From the NCBI GenBank assembly GCA_963170055.1, contig CAUJGJ010000188.1, forward strand, positions 774,171 through 838,170: 64,000 nt of DNA, in the 5' to 3' direction. This DNA comes from Halisarca cf. caerulea (Eukaryota; Porifera; Demospongiae; Chondrillida; Halisarcidae). Each line of letters begins with the position of its first letter. The stretch's first letter is position 1. The notes under the pieces were generated by a model. That model was not told where the DNA came from, did not search any database, and saw only the letters and a list, made by a program, of their open reading frames with translations. Below, piece by piece: positions 1 to 39,933 of this stretch. The translations under genes were made by a program, and so were the position numbers.

Positions 1-345
1 ATGATAGGGTGCACTGGTCACATATTGGATGCCATTCCTAGCCAAGAATGTCCTGAATTCCTCACTGGTGAGTACACTCCCATTGTCACAGACCAAGACC
101 TCTGCCAGCCCATGCGTGGCAAAAATTTGTTCGCAATTTCTGCCTAGTTACTTGAAAGGGTGCTGAAACCACAACCTCTACCTCTAACCACTTGGAATAG
201 TGAAGTGTAGTAGTAGAATGGAAAAAGATACTGCTTAGATCTGAAGAAAACCTCAAGTGCTTCTTCAAAGTCTGCAGATAACTGTGGTAAAGATCGCTTC
301 TGCTATGGGTATTGCAGAAATCCACAATATTACAACCAGAGCACT
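1..345 (-). pseudogene. Ty3/Gypsy-type integrase fragment, cut by window edge
   Basis: Read on the minus strand from about 345 down to 1, a frame resembles the core of a Ty3/Gypsy retrotransposon integrase. It contains SKWLEVEV, then a block reading FATHGLAEVLVCDNGS, then TSEEFRTFLARNGI and SAPYH. The D-N-G sequence and the following T-S-x-E-F and S-A-P-Y-H blocks match the second catalytic aspartate region of the DDE integrase core as I remember it. The stretch before SKWLEVEV is poorly conserved. Only a middle piece of the domain is seen; the rest lies beyond base 1. No LTR is visible here. It is probably a dead fragment, but whether the element is intact outside the window cannot be judged. 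Confidence 0.6.
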
Positions 346-413
346 GCTGCAAAATGCTGCCTACTGCGTTTGGGAAAGCTAGGCATATATGGCTAATTAA
401 TATACAGTGTTAA

Positions 414-1301
414 TTGTCAACTGTTATTGTTGTGGTCAAGTTTGACTCCACCCATTTGCAAAAGGATTCGGCACCATACTTGCCAGACCCACTTTGCGGC
501 ATACGTATGACGTCACAGAGCGTAATGTCTTGCTGTAGGTGTAACAGATCTGGCAAATGCTGCTCCTGTGTTTGTGCAAAATCCGGGAAAAGATGTACAA
601 ATTGCCTGCCAATTCATTTGGGGAATTGCGCGTGCATGCCAAAACCACACAGACCAGGGCCAGGGCGAGGACAACATGGATAATCATAATGTTTCAGTTG
701 TGAGTGCCTCAGTCAATGACCACAGTGAAATACCACGGATAGATGAACAAGAATTAATTAAATACCTCAGCTGCAACAACTGACATCTCAACCTTCTGTG
801 GAGAGTATTCCTCAACCAGAGATAGCAGGAGAATCGATTTTGAACATGAACAATTCCCTGGCCCCTTACACACCAGCAAATGATAGCAACTTTCAATGGG
901 GAGGTCTGACTGCATGGTGTAGAAGTTAATGGAGAGTTAAGCAAGGCATATGAAGAAGTTGTTCACTGGCATAGGAACTTGTTCAAGATTCTGTCTGGTC
1001 GCCATGGGAAAGCTTTCATTCAAGAGATGGCTAGCTTGTTTCAATCATATGCAGATGCCTCATCAAGGGGCAAAATTGCTCTGAAGTGGTGTTACCAGCT
1101 CTTCTATTACAAAAACCATTTAAAACCTCCAAGGTGAAGGATTGTATTAGTTGCATTGAGAGGAGACATAGTTTGTGGAGGCAAGGAAATTTTCAAGCCT
1201 TGCTTGATAAAGGGAGGGTAATTCAACAAAGGCTACAGCCCAACATGCAGCTAGCAGAGGAACCACAGCTTGCAAGACATTTTGCAAAACTTATACCTTA
1301 A
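414..1301 (+). pseudogene. N-terminal part of a retroelement protein with Cys-rich domain (degraded)
   Basis: A cysteine-rich segment at about 519-635 (spacing like CCRCNRSGKCCSC followed by CVCAKSGKRC and CLPIHLGNCAC) is followed, after frame changes, by a block at about 920-1130 (HWHRNLFKILSGRHGKAF, then FQSYADASSRGKIALK) and by LLLQKPFKTSK and QGNFQALLDKGRVIQQRL up to a stop near 1300. These blocks occur in this order in retroelement proteins of sponges and cnidarians, where they precede a reverse transcriptase domain. Several frameshifts and stops break the reading frame, so this is a remnant. The assignment rests on remembered block similarity only. Confidence 0.5.
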
Positions 1302-1424
1302 GGTTACAAATGTTAGCGGGTACTAATTTTAGCGTTTTTCGGTGGCCAGTATTTAGCGGGTATTTCTTTTAGCGATTTAATAGCATTTTTGTACCAAATC
1401 TGTAGTTGTCGATTTTGGAAATGT

Positions 1425-1624
1425 TAGGGTAAAGTGGGGTAACTTGGAACAGGACCAGTATCTTTTGCTATGATTAAGCTGCCCAGCCTTACTTGCCACT
1501 GCTGAATGCCCAACTTATGGAGATATTACTGGCCAAAAATTGTACCTGTAGCTTACTATTGACACTGCTTTTACTCGGCCGTTCCAAGTTACCCAGGCGT
1601 TCCAAGTTACCCTGCCTTACCCTA
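1425..1624. mobile_element. MITE with ~24-bp terminal inverted repeats
   Basis: The left end reads GGGTAAAGTGGGGTAACTTG and continues GAAC. The right end, reverse-complemented, reads GGGTAAGGCAGGGTAACTTG and continues GAAC. Both ends are flanked by TA. The roughly 200-bp body has no coding frame. A partial copy of the end (GTTCCAAGTTACCCTA) lies at 35060-35075 inside a MED13 intron. A TA target points to a Tc1/mariner-like non-autonomous element. Confidence 0.6.
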
Positions 1625-1984
1625 CCATTACCAATACTGTGTACCTAATCCTTTTTTCTAATTCTTTTCTAAATCACCATTTCTAATCTTTATATACAGT
1701 ACTATACTGTTGCAATAGAAAGCTGCAGAAACGAAACACTGAGATCACAAAACTTAAGCTTGTAGATACGGCTGGAAGATTGATCTTGTCGGCGTACAGC
1801 TTGAAGAAATCGTTATCGCTTTTGAGTGAATTTACATCAAAAATGATTAGAACGAATATATGTTACAATCCAATGATTCCTTGAAACTTTACATGTATTT
1901 GGTTCACTGTTTGTCGTTTTGGATTGGTTGGTGGATACCTTTAACGTTTTCAACTGTCTGAACAGAAAGCAGCACTAGTGATTA

Positions 1985-2240
1985 TCAATAGTCTCTGCCC
2001 AGCTCTAGGAACTGTGTTGATCAACACCTACCGTTCCAAACACAACCTGTTCATCGATGGTGCATGAGTGCATTCTATCGAGAGAGGGAACCACCCAGGG
2101 GTACCCTCTGGCCATGGCAATGTATGCCATGGCCACTTTACCAATGATCCAACGCCTCCAGCAGGAAGCAGATATACAGCAGGTTTGGTATGCAGACAAT
2201 TCAGCTGGTTGTGGTGATTATCCAGCAACTTCAAATGCAG
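1985..2240 (+). pseudogene. Reverse transcriptase palm fragment with mutated YADD box
   Basis: The frame reads PALGTVLINTYRSKHNLFID, then after a frame change REGTTQGYPLAMAMYAM, then QQVWYADNSAGCG. EGTTQGxPLAM and YAD[D] are the palm motifs of the retroelement family whose N-terminal blocks lie at 414-1301. The second catalytic aspartate is changed to asparagine (YADN) and there is a frameshift, so it is inactive. Downstream of about 2240 the similarity stops. Confidence 0.6.
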
Positions 2241-2819
2241 TTTGTTGTCATTTATTGTACAAACTTTTAATGTCAAATTTTGAAATTTCAAATATTATTG
2301 TCATGTTTTATGTATAATAATTATATAATAGTTGAGGCTCAAACTAATATGCTATTTGAGTGGTCAAAAGAGATGACCATGAAATCTAAACTGGCAGTGC
2401 TGCATAAGATTTTTGATCTGAGATTGACTCGGAGGTGCTGTTAGTGCATGACAGATCCACTCCATGCTCATGAAATTGAGGGTGGTATGGCCCAATTCCA
2501 AATAGTACTTGGAATGTGGCATGGTGTCAATCGCTCTGATAGAAGATGTCAGGTGTGTGGTGCTGACACTGGTCACTGGATGATGTCTAGCCCTGCAACG
2601 CAAACCACTGATTGATTATGTCAGCCAAGTCATCTATTGTTTTCATACCATGGTCGTGGATGCCAAAGTTGCAATTACCTTGGTCCTTGCATGTCATGAT
2701 ACGAAAGCTGCTAAACTGTTGTTTGTCGTGGTGTGCCCAATCTGTATGACATCTATATCTATATATTCTTTGTTTCTGATGAATGGTTATGTTGAAAGGA
2801 ATTAAATGCATTCCTGATC

Positions 2820-3324
2820 GAAGTCAAGCTTCATGCAGTAGCAGCTTTCCATCTTCCAAATTGGGAAGATAGTTGCGTGCTCCATGAACTGCACCTTCAA
2901 CTCCTCTGCAGTTGCCAAATCCCAACTGTGTAGGAAAGAGCATGCAATGACCCAATTTCCTCCTTAATCAGCAGTACTGCACATTTGGCCACGAGGCGGC
3001 GGAGTGTGCCACCAATGGCTATGGGTCTAACCCCGCCATCCTTCTTCCCAAGCCAATCAAGGAAGCTCCAAAGAAGTAAGGACAGACTGTAGGAGGTACC
3101 TTGCCAGCAAGCACTAGGTTGACAAAATCAGCGAGAACACTGATAAGATCTAACGAACCTTCTCTAAAAGGGGAAGTGATGATGATGTCTTTCAAATGCT
3201 GTGGACGAAGATCATCTGGCCCTCCAGCTGATCCAGGATGAGGTGGTGGATGCTTGTCTTTAAGGAGCTGAAGTGAGTTATCATCTTCAGGGGCAAAAGA
3301 CTCTGAAGAACAAGCTAACCACAT
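2820..3324 (-). pseudogene. Reverse transcriptase N-terminal (fingers) fragment, opposite orientation
   Basis: Minus-strand reading gives GSAGGPDDLRPQHLKDI, then ADFVNLVLAGKVPP, FFGASLIGLG, and after a frameshift KKDGG-like and RPIAIGGTLRRLVAKCA-like blocks. This is the segment that normally lies between the N-terminal blocks (414-1301) and the palm (1985-2240) of the same retroelement family, yet here it is on the opposite strand and downstream. Frameshifts near 3030 and 2890 make it a pseudogene. Similarity fades below 2820. Confidence 0.55.
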
Positions 3325-3635
3325 GCACTGCTCCTTCTTTCAGTTTGCAGGCAATGCATGCGGCTAAAGTCTTTGAAGGGTCACAGGGCTTGAGAGGGTT
3401 AGATGTCAAATTGGAGGGTGGCAATTCTTCCCTCTCGCTCTCAAAAGCTTTGTTCACAATCCTAGCTAAGTTTCTCTGATGACCACCTCGATGAGGTGAG
3501 GGTAGTCAATGATAAGCAAACCCACATCTAATAATAACCTAATAATATATTATATATATTATAGGTATCACGTACCATGTATATGTTATTAAGTGTGGTA
3601 AAATTAGTTCTCATTATCACGAGAAGGTTTTCTTT

Positions 3636-3765
3636 AGGGGTGTGTGCATGTGTGTGCATGTGCATGTGCGTGTGTACATGTATATGTGTGTGTGTGTACA
3701 TACGTATGTGTGCATGTATACATGTGTATGTGTGCATGTGTACATGTGTATGTGTGCGTGTGGCA
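3636..3765. repeat. TG/TGCATG microsatellite
   Basis: Alternating purine-pyrimidine run built from TGTG, TGCATG and TACATG units. The open frames that cross it on both strands are low-complexity and not genes. Confidence 0.9.
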
Positions 3766-3827
3766 CAAGCAGACAATAAAGATGACGGAGAGCAAGATGA
3801 CAAAGATGAAAGTAATGCAGTATCATA

Positions 3828-5429
3828 ATGGACACCAGCAGTTCTCCATCCAATTCACCCACTTCGCTCCCCAGTTTCTCTGAGCCAGTTGCTCCTTCAC
3901 TGCAACATCTTGCAAGCACTGCAACACTGCTAAAATTCTTCTTGCTGATGGTTGATAGTGACTTCTTTAGCTACTTGGCAATGGAGAGCAATCGCTATGT
4001 TCAGCAGAAGCCTCCTCAATCATCCTACAAATGGTATGACACCACAGCTGAAGAATTGATGCTCATGATTGGCATGATCCTTGCAGTGGGCATCAATATC
4101 CAACTGGAACTGGCTGACTACTGGGAGAATGACTCGATTCTTGGTGCTCCTGGAATTACCCGTACGTGGCATGCCCATCCTTTTACTTCGAAGCTCTACT
4201 GTCTGTTCTCCACCTGAATGACAAGAGCACAGCATCAAGGAGTCACGCACAATATGACAAAATAAGGCCTTTCCTAGACAGACTCCAGGAAAATTTCTTG
4301 AAGTGCTACCATCCACACTGGGAGAATTCTATTGATGAAGCAATACATGCCAATGAAACAAACAAAACGTGGCTATAAAGTATGGTGCAGGTGTGATGTC
4401 AAGAACGGCTATTTGTGTGATTTCCACATTTACATCGGAGCTGAGGGAACCACTGTCAAAGTCTGGGGTCAAAAGTGGTGATATAGACCTTACACAAGAT
4501 CTCTTTGGCAAAGGATACCACCTGTATTTTCACAATTTCTTCAACTCTGTTGAGTTGGCAGAAGAGCTACTTACCCACCATATTGGTATAATTGCCACCA
4601 CTCAAGTTAAAAGACCGTGCTTTCGAAGGGAATGGAGGAAAGTCAGCCAAGAATGTGGGCATGTGAAGTCAGTAAAGGTGGGGCACATAGAATGTTATGC
4701 TTGGCAGGACAAGAAGCAAGCAAACTTCCTCAACATCATCACTGATCAACACCAGAAGACCACATGCATGCAGTCAAGAGGAAGAAGAAGGACGGAAGCA
4801 GTGTAAATGTTAAGTGCCAAGAAAGCGTGAAGCTGTACAATGCCAACATGGGAGGGGTGGACAATGCTAATGCCAGGCCTAAGGTCTACAGCTGTTCCAG
4901 ACACTCCAAGAAGTGGTGGATGTGCATCCTAGAATGTCTATGATTTTACTTCGGCTTAGATGTGGCCGTTGTAAATGCACACATTAATTGTTCAGCAAGA
5001 TATACCCTACTTTCCAAAAATAATGCAAAAAAATTCCACATAGAACTGGCAAAGGAGCTCCAATCAATGCATTCCGTTCACAAGATTTCTGGGACCAGGG
5101 CCTGTGGTAGTCTCGCACAGCCCAGACCCATGCATGCTCACCTCCATTTTCCAAAGTGAAGCCACCAGGATGGTGCATGACGTCTCATTTGGAAAATGGA
5201 GGCGAGCATGGGTCTGGACTACGCAAGCTAGGCCACTCATGCTATATCGAACCTATGATCGGACGACACTGGTCGATGAAGCTAGAAAAGCCGTTGCACT
5301 GTAGAATCTGTAGACAAGCAAAGGCGAGACAGCACACCGGCCAGCTACGGATGCAAGCAGTGCTCTTCAGCTCAGCCTGTTCCGCTCTGTGTTGCCCCGT
5401 GCTTTAGACTGTATTACACAAAACTATAA
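3828..5429 (+). pseudogene. piggyBac-like transposase (DDE_Tnp_1_7), decayed
   Basis: Blocks in order across three frames: an N-terminal segment with WYDTTAEELMLMIGMIL and YWENDSI (about 4030-4135), LHLNDKST with DKIRPFLDRL (4205-4280), SIDEAIHANETNKTW shifting to TKRGYKVW (4330-4385), VKLYNANMGGVDNAN (4831-4875), SKKWWMCIL (4908-4935), and a C-terminal cysteine-rich tail with HCRICRQAK (about 5296) then YGCKQC and CVAPCFRLYYTKL before a stop at 5427-5429. Order and motifs are those of piggyBac transposases, including the zinc-binding C-terminal domain. At least four frameshifts or stops plus a hairpin insertion near 5100-5232 make it dead. TTAA termini were not found. Confidence 0.8.
5103..5232. 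mobile_element. Hairpin MITE inside the piggyBac remnant
   Basis: An imperfect inverted repeat: CCCAGACCCATG ... CTCACCTCCATTTTCCAAA (about 5120-5152) against TTTGGAAAATGGAGGCGAGC ... CATGGGTCTGG (about 5188-5217), with weaker outer pairing and a loop of about 35 nt. It sits between the DDE part and the cysteine-rich tail of the transposase, where no such sequence belongs, so it is a secondary insertion. Confidence 0.55.
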
Positions 5430-6515
5430 AACAAACTCATCCACACGTGTATACGCCAGCCATTTTATTTCCACTTAGTAAGGTATAATTTGTATATTTC
5501 AGTATAAAACACGTGAACTTTTGCATACATGGATGAAACCATTTGATAATATGTGCATTCCCTCTTTCTTTAGTACACAAACCAAATAATAGATTAATCA
5601 CATAGACTTCAATAATAATTATTATTGTGAACGGTATAGGGCCTATGATCCACTCAAGTGGATGGCAATATCAGGAGGGGTGCAGATAATTGTGCACGTG
5701 TGAATGAAAAAGGTTATAACTTCCCCTGCATGTAACCATATACTCGACTTAACAAATATAAATTTCCTTGAAACATAATATGTCATTCATAGTCATGATC
5801 ATGTGCACTGCTCAACTCAATAATGACAATGCAATCATGTAATTAATGCACATGACGCGACATATATAGCAGGTGCATGACCCTGTATGCTGATCCAAGG
5901 TGGGCTCAATGCTAATAGTATTATATATTATATTTATAATGTATGATATATTATGCACTCATGCATGTGCAGGATTTTTACAATATCTACTGTCCTTGCA
6001 TCTGTCATTTTGTCACTTTTTTAATAGATAAATACTTTGCAACATTACTATCTTATATCTTCCTTTATTAGGTGTACTAAAATATGATGCTACCTACTTA
6101 TATTGATATCTTATTGTGGTTGTACATTTAACAAGGATTTTTACATTATACGAAATCATGGTAGCTGCTCATGCAGCGCTAGCCCATGCATTTACCCTGT
6201 ATACATAATACAGGAAAATCTCAATAATTACATTCAGGATAATTAAAATATCTAGCTTAATTCAAACACTGATTAATGTACCGTTCCTAATGAAATATGT
6301 ATGTGGTTGGTTAATTAGAACTTGTGGATAATTAGATCTTTTATACTGGAAAATCAAGGTTCTAATTAATGAGATTTCACTGTACCTATAACAATAGTCA
6401 TGAAACAAATTATTAAAATGAACTGAATTATATATTTATCTGTACATAATGCTGTTGTTGTGTGTAGCTTGAGCTAGCTACCACAAATGAATCCATACCA
6501 ATGAGCACCAGGTAC

Positions 6516-6546
<31 letters not shown>

Positions 6547-6697
6547 TATACATGAAACAACATCTGTGTACATAATACAAAAATAGAATTTAAAACAATA
6601 TTAAACATAAATAGGAACAAATACAATGCACAAACAATTGTTCAAAATAAGCACTATGATACTCCACTGTGATATATAGTACTTTACATCAACACAT
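5430..6697. other. Intergenic AT-rich spacer, no gene seen
   Basis: Between the piggyBac remnant and the MED13 stop codon. It holds AT-rich DNA and an AAT trinucleotide run at about 6517-6545. I see no coding exon. MED13 3' UTR should lie at its right end (minus strand), but I could not fix a polyadenylation site. Confidence 0.6.
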
Positions 6698-35464
<28,767 letters not shown>

Positions 35465-36231
35465 CTTAAAGGGAGGAAGAAAAGTTAAATGGTAATAATA
35501 AAAAGAATAATAAGAATAATAATACAGAGTACACAATGTACATAAAGAATGGTCTATGTCAATTATAATAGTCCAATTTGTAGAGGGGCTGTTGCACACT
35601 GTGACTACTGGAGTACAACAGGTATGGCTTGCAGTGTATCATACAAAACCACAAATAAGCTATATTGAATAAACTAAAATGCATGAGAAAAACACTATGC
35701 TAAAGCTAGTGACATACGATTTGCTCTCAAATAAACACACAACAAGCCTAATAATTAAAAGTTCTTCTTGAATATTGTTGCATGGATCGACGTGGTAAAT
35801 CGAAACTAGAGATCATGATACAGAAACATGTATGCAAGAACAGTCAAATTAAAGCCACGATCAATAAATGAATTAACGAGCTGGACAGTTAAGAATACGA
35901 TGCACAAAAAATACAATAACCTCATAGAGGCACCTCACCAATTTCAATGCATTGGTCAAAGTATTGGACAGTCCATTTATATGTCTATCCATTGTATTCT
36001 TCGAAGAAATGCCTCACAAGTTGCCAGTTATAGAAAAATCGAGCGAAAAGATGTGGTTGTCATCATTAAGTACAGGGACCAACAAGTGCGTTAAAAAAAT
36101 GGCCGACAACAGTGTGCGAAGTGCCTCAAATTCCGTTTTACACCGTATACTTACCAGAGTTTGCGGTTATTATTTTGGCGTCCGCGTGTCCTCTTCCTAT
36201 GTTGCGACCCACCCACCCACTTAAAAACGAA

Positions 36232-37131
36232 ATGCCTTGCGTGGACGGCAGCATCCCGGAACCTCTGGATTTGATCCATTATTTGTTTCCAAACAATGGC
36301 ACAACTTTTGTAAAAGAGAATTATCATGATAATGCTTGCTGGGCCCTAATACCTTTCCATTTGGAAGTTTTGGACGACATTATACCTCCTTCCAGCGGAA
36401 TTTATACCAGTGAAGGCTTTGTGGATTCGAGTATTTGCTTCGTACTTTCGTCTTGTGCGTTAATATGTTTGTTTTTCATAGCTTACTTTATTTGGAATAA
36501 ACTTGATAATCGCTTTGCAGGCATTTCACCAAGCCACAAGAAATGGTATGTTGTCGCCAACATGTCCAAATGTGTTCTTTTAGCCATCCAGTGTCTCAGT
36601 GTTAAATATTGGATTGGTTTCTACCGTGGATTTGCTTTGGATGAATTTAGGAATATTGAATACAAGAGAACCAGTGTCTTCTATGTTATAACTGATTTTG
36701 TAGCGTTATTGATGGTTCCGAAGCTCCCCTTTTCTACAATTCTTCATCACGTCACAACTGTTACTCTGTCTTTTGTAGTATGGAGTGTAGATTTGCATGT
36801 CAAGGGATGGACTGGTTTGCTTGGAGTATCAAAAATGCTCTTAATGTATGGTGGTTTTAGCACAGTACCATTTACTGTGAATGGCTATTTGGCCCTGAGA
36901 GTTGTTTACCCAAAGAGTTTTATTACCTCTATATGTTGCAAGGTTGCTTTAGTTACTTATCTGCTGTGTTGTGCGTGCAACTGGAGTATCCACGCCGTGT
37001 GGTTGGTTACAACTCATGACATCAGTGTGTTTTCTGGGATCTATTTGCTGTGTGTATCTTTTCTCATTAATGATGATATAATTCTCATCAAGTGGCTTTT
37101 GGCAAAGAATTCTCCTGGAAACAACAGATAG
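36232..37131 (+). CDS. Single-exon multi-pass membrane protein, TLC-domain-like
   Basis: 299 residues from the ATG at 36232 (purine at -3); another in-frame ATG at 36199 would add 11 residues. Counting from 36232, hydrophobic segments lie at about residues 65-88, 108-125, 150-165, 170-185, 195-212, 230-258 and 265-288. The stretch HKKWYVVANMSKCVLLAIQC, the ITDFVALLMVPKL helix and the LHHVTT motif are reminiscent of TLC (TRAM-LAG1-CLN8) proteins, which often carry paired histidines after a D-containing helix. I cannot assign a subfamily or substrate. The N-terminal 60 residues are polar with an N-G-T glycosylation motif. It is intronless, unlike its neighbours, and lies head to head with MED13, so the two may share a promoter. 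Confidence 0.6.
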   Translation: MPCVDGSIPEPLDLIHYLFPNNGTTFVKENYHDNACWALIPFHLEVLDDIIPPSSGIYTSEGFVDSSICFVLSSCALICLFFIAYFIWNKLDNRFAGISPSHKKWYVVANMSKCVLLAIQCLSVKYWIGFYRGFALDEFRNIEYKRTSVFYVITDFVALLMVPKLPFSTILHHVTTVTLSFVVWSVDLHVKGWTGLLGVSKMLLMYGGFSTVPFTVNGYLALRVVYPKSFITSICCKVALVTYLLCCACNWSIHAVWLVTTHDISVFSGIYLLCVSFLINDDIILIKWLLAKNSPGNNR

Positions 37132-38886
37132 ATTTAGCTGTCTTTGCTTTGTAATTTCATTGCTTATTGTATATTTTACTTCTGTGTTTACAGACTTTGA
37201 TGTAAATTGTGGTAGTTTGACAGTGGGTGCTATGTCAACTGCACATTATTATTATATTTTATACTATAACAGTCAGTATATTTAATTAATACCATAATAG
37301 TATGTCTTGAAATCTTAGCAGGGACGATGCAATATGGGAGTGTAAATGTACAAAAACCAGGACTAGTGCTCTGGCTAGTCCGGCGTAGCCAATCCAATCT
37401 TGCTCGGCCATATTCAGGGACTGACGTCACCAGGCGTCAGTCCCCGAAAATGGCCGAACAATATTGTATCAGCTACACCAGACTAAGCTTGGGCAGGGCC
37501 AGAGCTAGAGAGAGAGAGAGAGATAATAGAAGGGAATACCTGTGGGGATCTGTGATTGCATGGTTCCATTTCCCTTTAAATTTGCAAGCATTTGACATTG
37601 CATAGGGGCTTAAATGAAAAGTACATGCACTGTGTATTTGCATTAATTCTTGTAGCTGATTATAATACTACATGCATATTTAGATAGTATACTGTATGTG
37701 CAATTATTATAATGTAGATCAAATTGGCATTAATGTACAGTAGGTGAATTATGGACTACATGTGCACTGCATGGAAGTAAAGGTGCATTGATCATTTTGC
37801 ACGCATGCATGCAATTAGTACCTTGAGGTCGAGGCTGAATTATATGGCATTAATTATCACGATACCCGAGGGTGGAGTGATTATTTATATGCCATATAAT
37901 GAGGTTATAACTGGCTTCTAAACTGATGCCAAACAATGTTATTTATAGTGTCTCCCTAGCTTGTGATTCACCTTCATTGCGTGAAAGAGGGCACATTTTA
38001 TATAGTTGATTCACTAACTTCCTGTTGACCAAACCATATGTAAAGATATATATTTTCCCAGCACTGCCATAGCAGAGAGCAATACAGATCACACTGCTAC
38101 TGTTTGAAGCATACAAACTTGCCACATCAATCCTTTGATGTCACATGCAGTGCAATATATATACATGTAGGTACTGCATGCCTCCATGTAGCAGGTGCAC
38201 TAGGTGCACTATATATCCTGCAGTTATACACATGCATCCACCATTAATCCATATGCATCCTTCCATGCATGAGCTTATAATGTTGCATGTATGTTATATA
38301 TAGTCTGGAAAAGAGTGATACGCAGTTGCATGGGTCAAGTGTAGGCTGGTCAAGGTAATAGTAGTCTGTGTAAAATACAGATCTATACAGGTCTAGTTGT
38401 GCTAACCATGATTATACTCTCCATTGCTGAAGTTATTGTGCATGCTGTTTGGTTTGCCTTTGGATCTGATTTAATGATGTTCTCTATCTGAGCTTGTTAT
38501 CTTCTTTTTTTGGTGAATGGTAAGTCTTGTTTTCTGCTGCTCAATGGTATATAAATTTGATTTCCTGATCCATAGGAAGCGTTGGACAATAGGTTAATTT
38601 GGTTCAGGTTAAAATCTTGTGTAGGCTACTGCCCCACATGCTCAAATCACCTGCAAAGCATTGAAGTGTAGCTACTATGGCTGAGCATTCATTGAACATC
38701 TTTTGTAAAGTAAAGTTTGGTGATTGCTTTGAAACTATTTTGTGATTGCTTCCTATAATAAGCAATTTGAGGTAACTACACTATACTTACTCCCAGGAAC
38801 AGGATGCCAGTCTGAATACACTGTACTACTACTTCTGTTATTGTACCCTGTACCGACGTATCAATATTGTTAAGTAAGCATTGTGA
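37132..38886. other. Intergenic spacer with two hairpin elements
   Basis: Contains the probable 3' UTR of the TLC-like gene, a GC-rich foldback at 37357-37510 and a smaller hairpin at about 37840-37905 (TATATGGCATTAATTATCAC against GTGATTATTTATATGCCATA, loop CCCGAGGG). Otherwise no coding signal is seen. Confidence 0.6.
37357..37510. mobile_element. Foldback MITE with CGGCCAT..GGGACTGACG arms
   Basis: CTCGGCCATATTCAGGGACT then GACG (about 37404-37427) pairs with CGTCAGTCCCCGAAAATGGC (about 37433-37455). Weaker outer pairing joins CTAGTGCTCTGGCTAGTCCG to GGGCAGGGCCAGAGCTAG. Confidence 0.6.
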
Positions 38887-39100
38887 TTAAAGGGACACTG
38901 CCACCAAAATATAAGTGGCCTTTAAATTAAAGTAATCATTATGAAACCCTTGCTGGTGAAGTCCCAGTTGTGAAATCATTGTTGTTCGTGAGATAGAGCT
39001 CTCTGAACTACCGTTTTGGAAGCCATTTTCAGAAAATGACGCCATTGTGGTGTGACGTCACTGGCGTGAAAGTTGGCGTAGAATCGTCGATTTGTGTACA

Positions 39101-39738
39101 TACCGTATGGACCGAAACTTTCGCGGTACTAAACTTTCGCGCTTTTCGCGGATCAGTGGCCATCCGCGAAAAGTATAATCCGCGAAAATCAACATTGTCT
39201 TCTTTCTTGTGGAGTCAAAATGGCCGGCGGCACACGGATTGCACAATACCGCGTCAGAGCACCTTTACTCCATTGACTATTTTCCTTGATCGTGAGCGCA
39301 CAGCAGCAACTTTCTAAGATTCATTTGTGTTGTCTTGCCATTCCAGACAATTTTCGTTCGTTTTACTACCGCTCTATCAACCCTACGCTACTTCAACAAG
39401 AACTCTACACGAGATTCATCGGCTACGGATGGTCAATCGTCGCATCCAATATCCCTTCACTGGAGGACGTTTTACCTGGTTCTACCGCACAGGCAGTATG
39501 CGATGAACTCTCAAAAGACAGAAGCAATAAATTAACAATAACTATGTTGCTAATGTCGGCGGACTTCTTCATCAGTTGTCTCAGCGGCCATTTTTATTGA
39601 ATAAATTATACATAGGATGCTATGCTGTCCGCGAAATTTTCCTCAAAGTTGGCAACCGCGAAAGTTTAAACCGCGAAAATCCTCAAACTTTTGCAAACGC
39701 GAAAGTTTAGTACCGCGAAAGTTTCGGTCCATACGGTA
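39101..39738. mobile_element. Nested TIR element, CGCGAAAGTTT family, near-perfect 41-bp TIRs
   Basis: Left end TACCGTATGGACCGAAACTT then TCGCGGTACTAAACTTTCGCG; the right end is its reverse complement with no mismatch that I can see. CGCGAAAA words recur inside. The 105-codon plus-strand frame at 39286-39600 is not recognised. Near-identity of the TIRs suggests a comparatively recent insertion into the larger TTAA element. Confidence 0.85.
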
Positions 39739-39742
39739 GTAC

Positions 39743-39840
39743 TAGTCTGGCCAGCTAGACCGTCTCCCGCAAGCGCCCTACGCTCCCGCCCTTTCTCGCC
39801 CGTAGGGCGCTTGCGGGAGACGGTCTAGCTGGCCAGACTA
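39743..39840. mobile_element. Perfect 40-bp-arm GC-rich hairpin
   Basis: Left arm 39743-39782 starts TAGTCTGGCCAGCTAGACCG and ends GCGCCCTACG; right arm 39801-39840 is its exact reverse complement; the loop is 18 nt of pyrimidine-rich DNA. It begins 5 bp after the right end of the 39101-39738 element. Confidence 0.9.
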
Positions 39841-39933
39841 ACATAGTACGTACTCGTGTTCGCCTCGAAAACGTCTCTGCAGTTGCTGCAGTAACCGTCA
39901 ACCGTCGTCTAAGTTTTGGAGAACAGCTGAATC

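Noticed and set aside
36031..36090. Candidate first coding exon of MED13 (minus; ends CAACTT|GTGAGG, with LNDDNHIFSLDFSITGN resembling the family N-terminus)
   Set aside because: The next exon starts in phase 0 but this one would end in phase 2, and no in-frame ATG lies upstream. Without transcripts I leave the 5' end open.
39286..39600. 105-codon plus-strand frame inside the 39101-39738 TIR element
   Set aside because: Not similar to any transposase I know and spans the element's CGCGAAA repeats; treated as chance.
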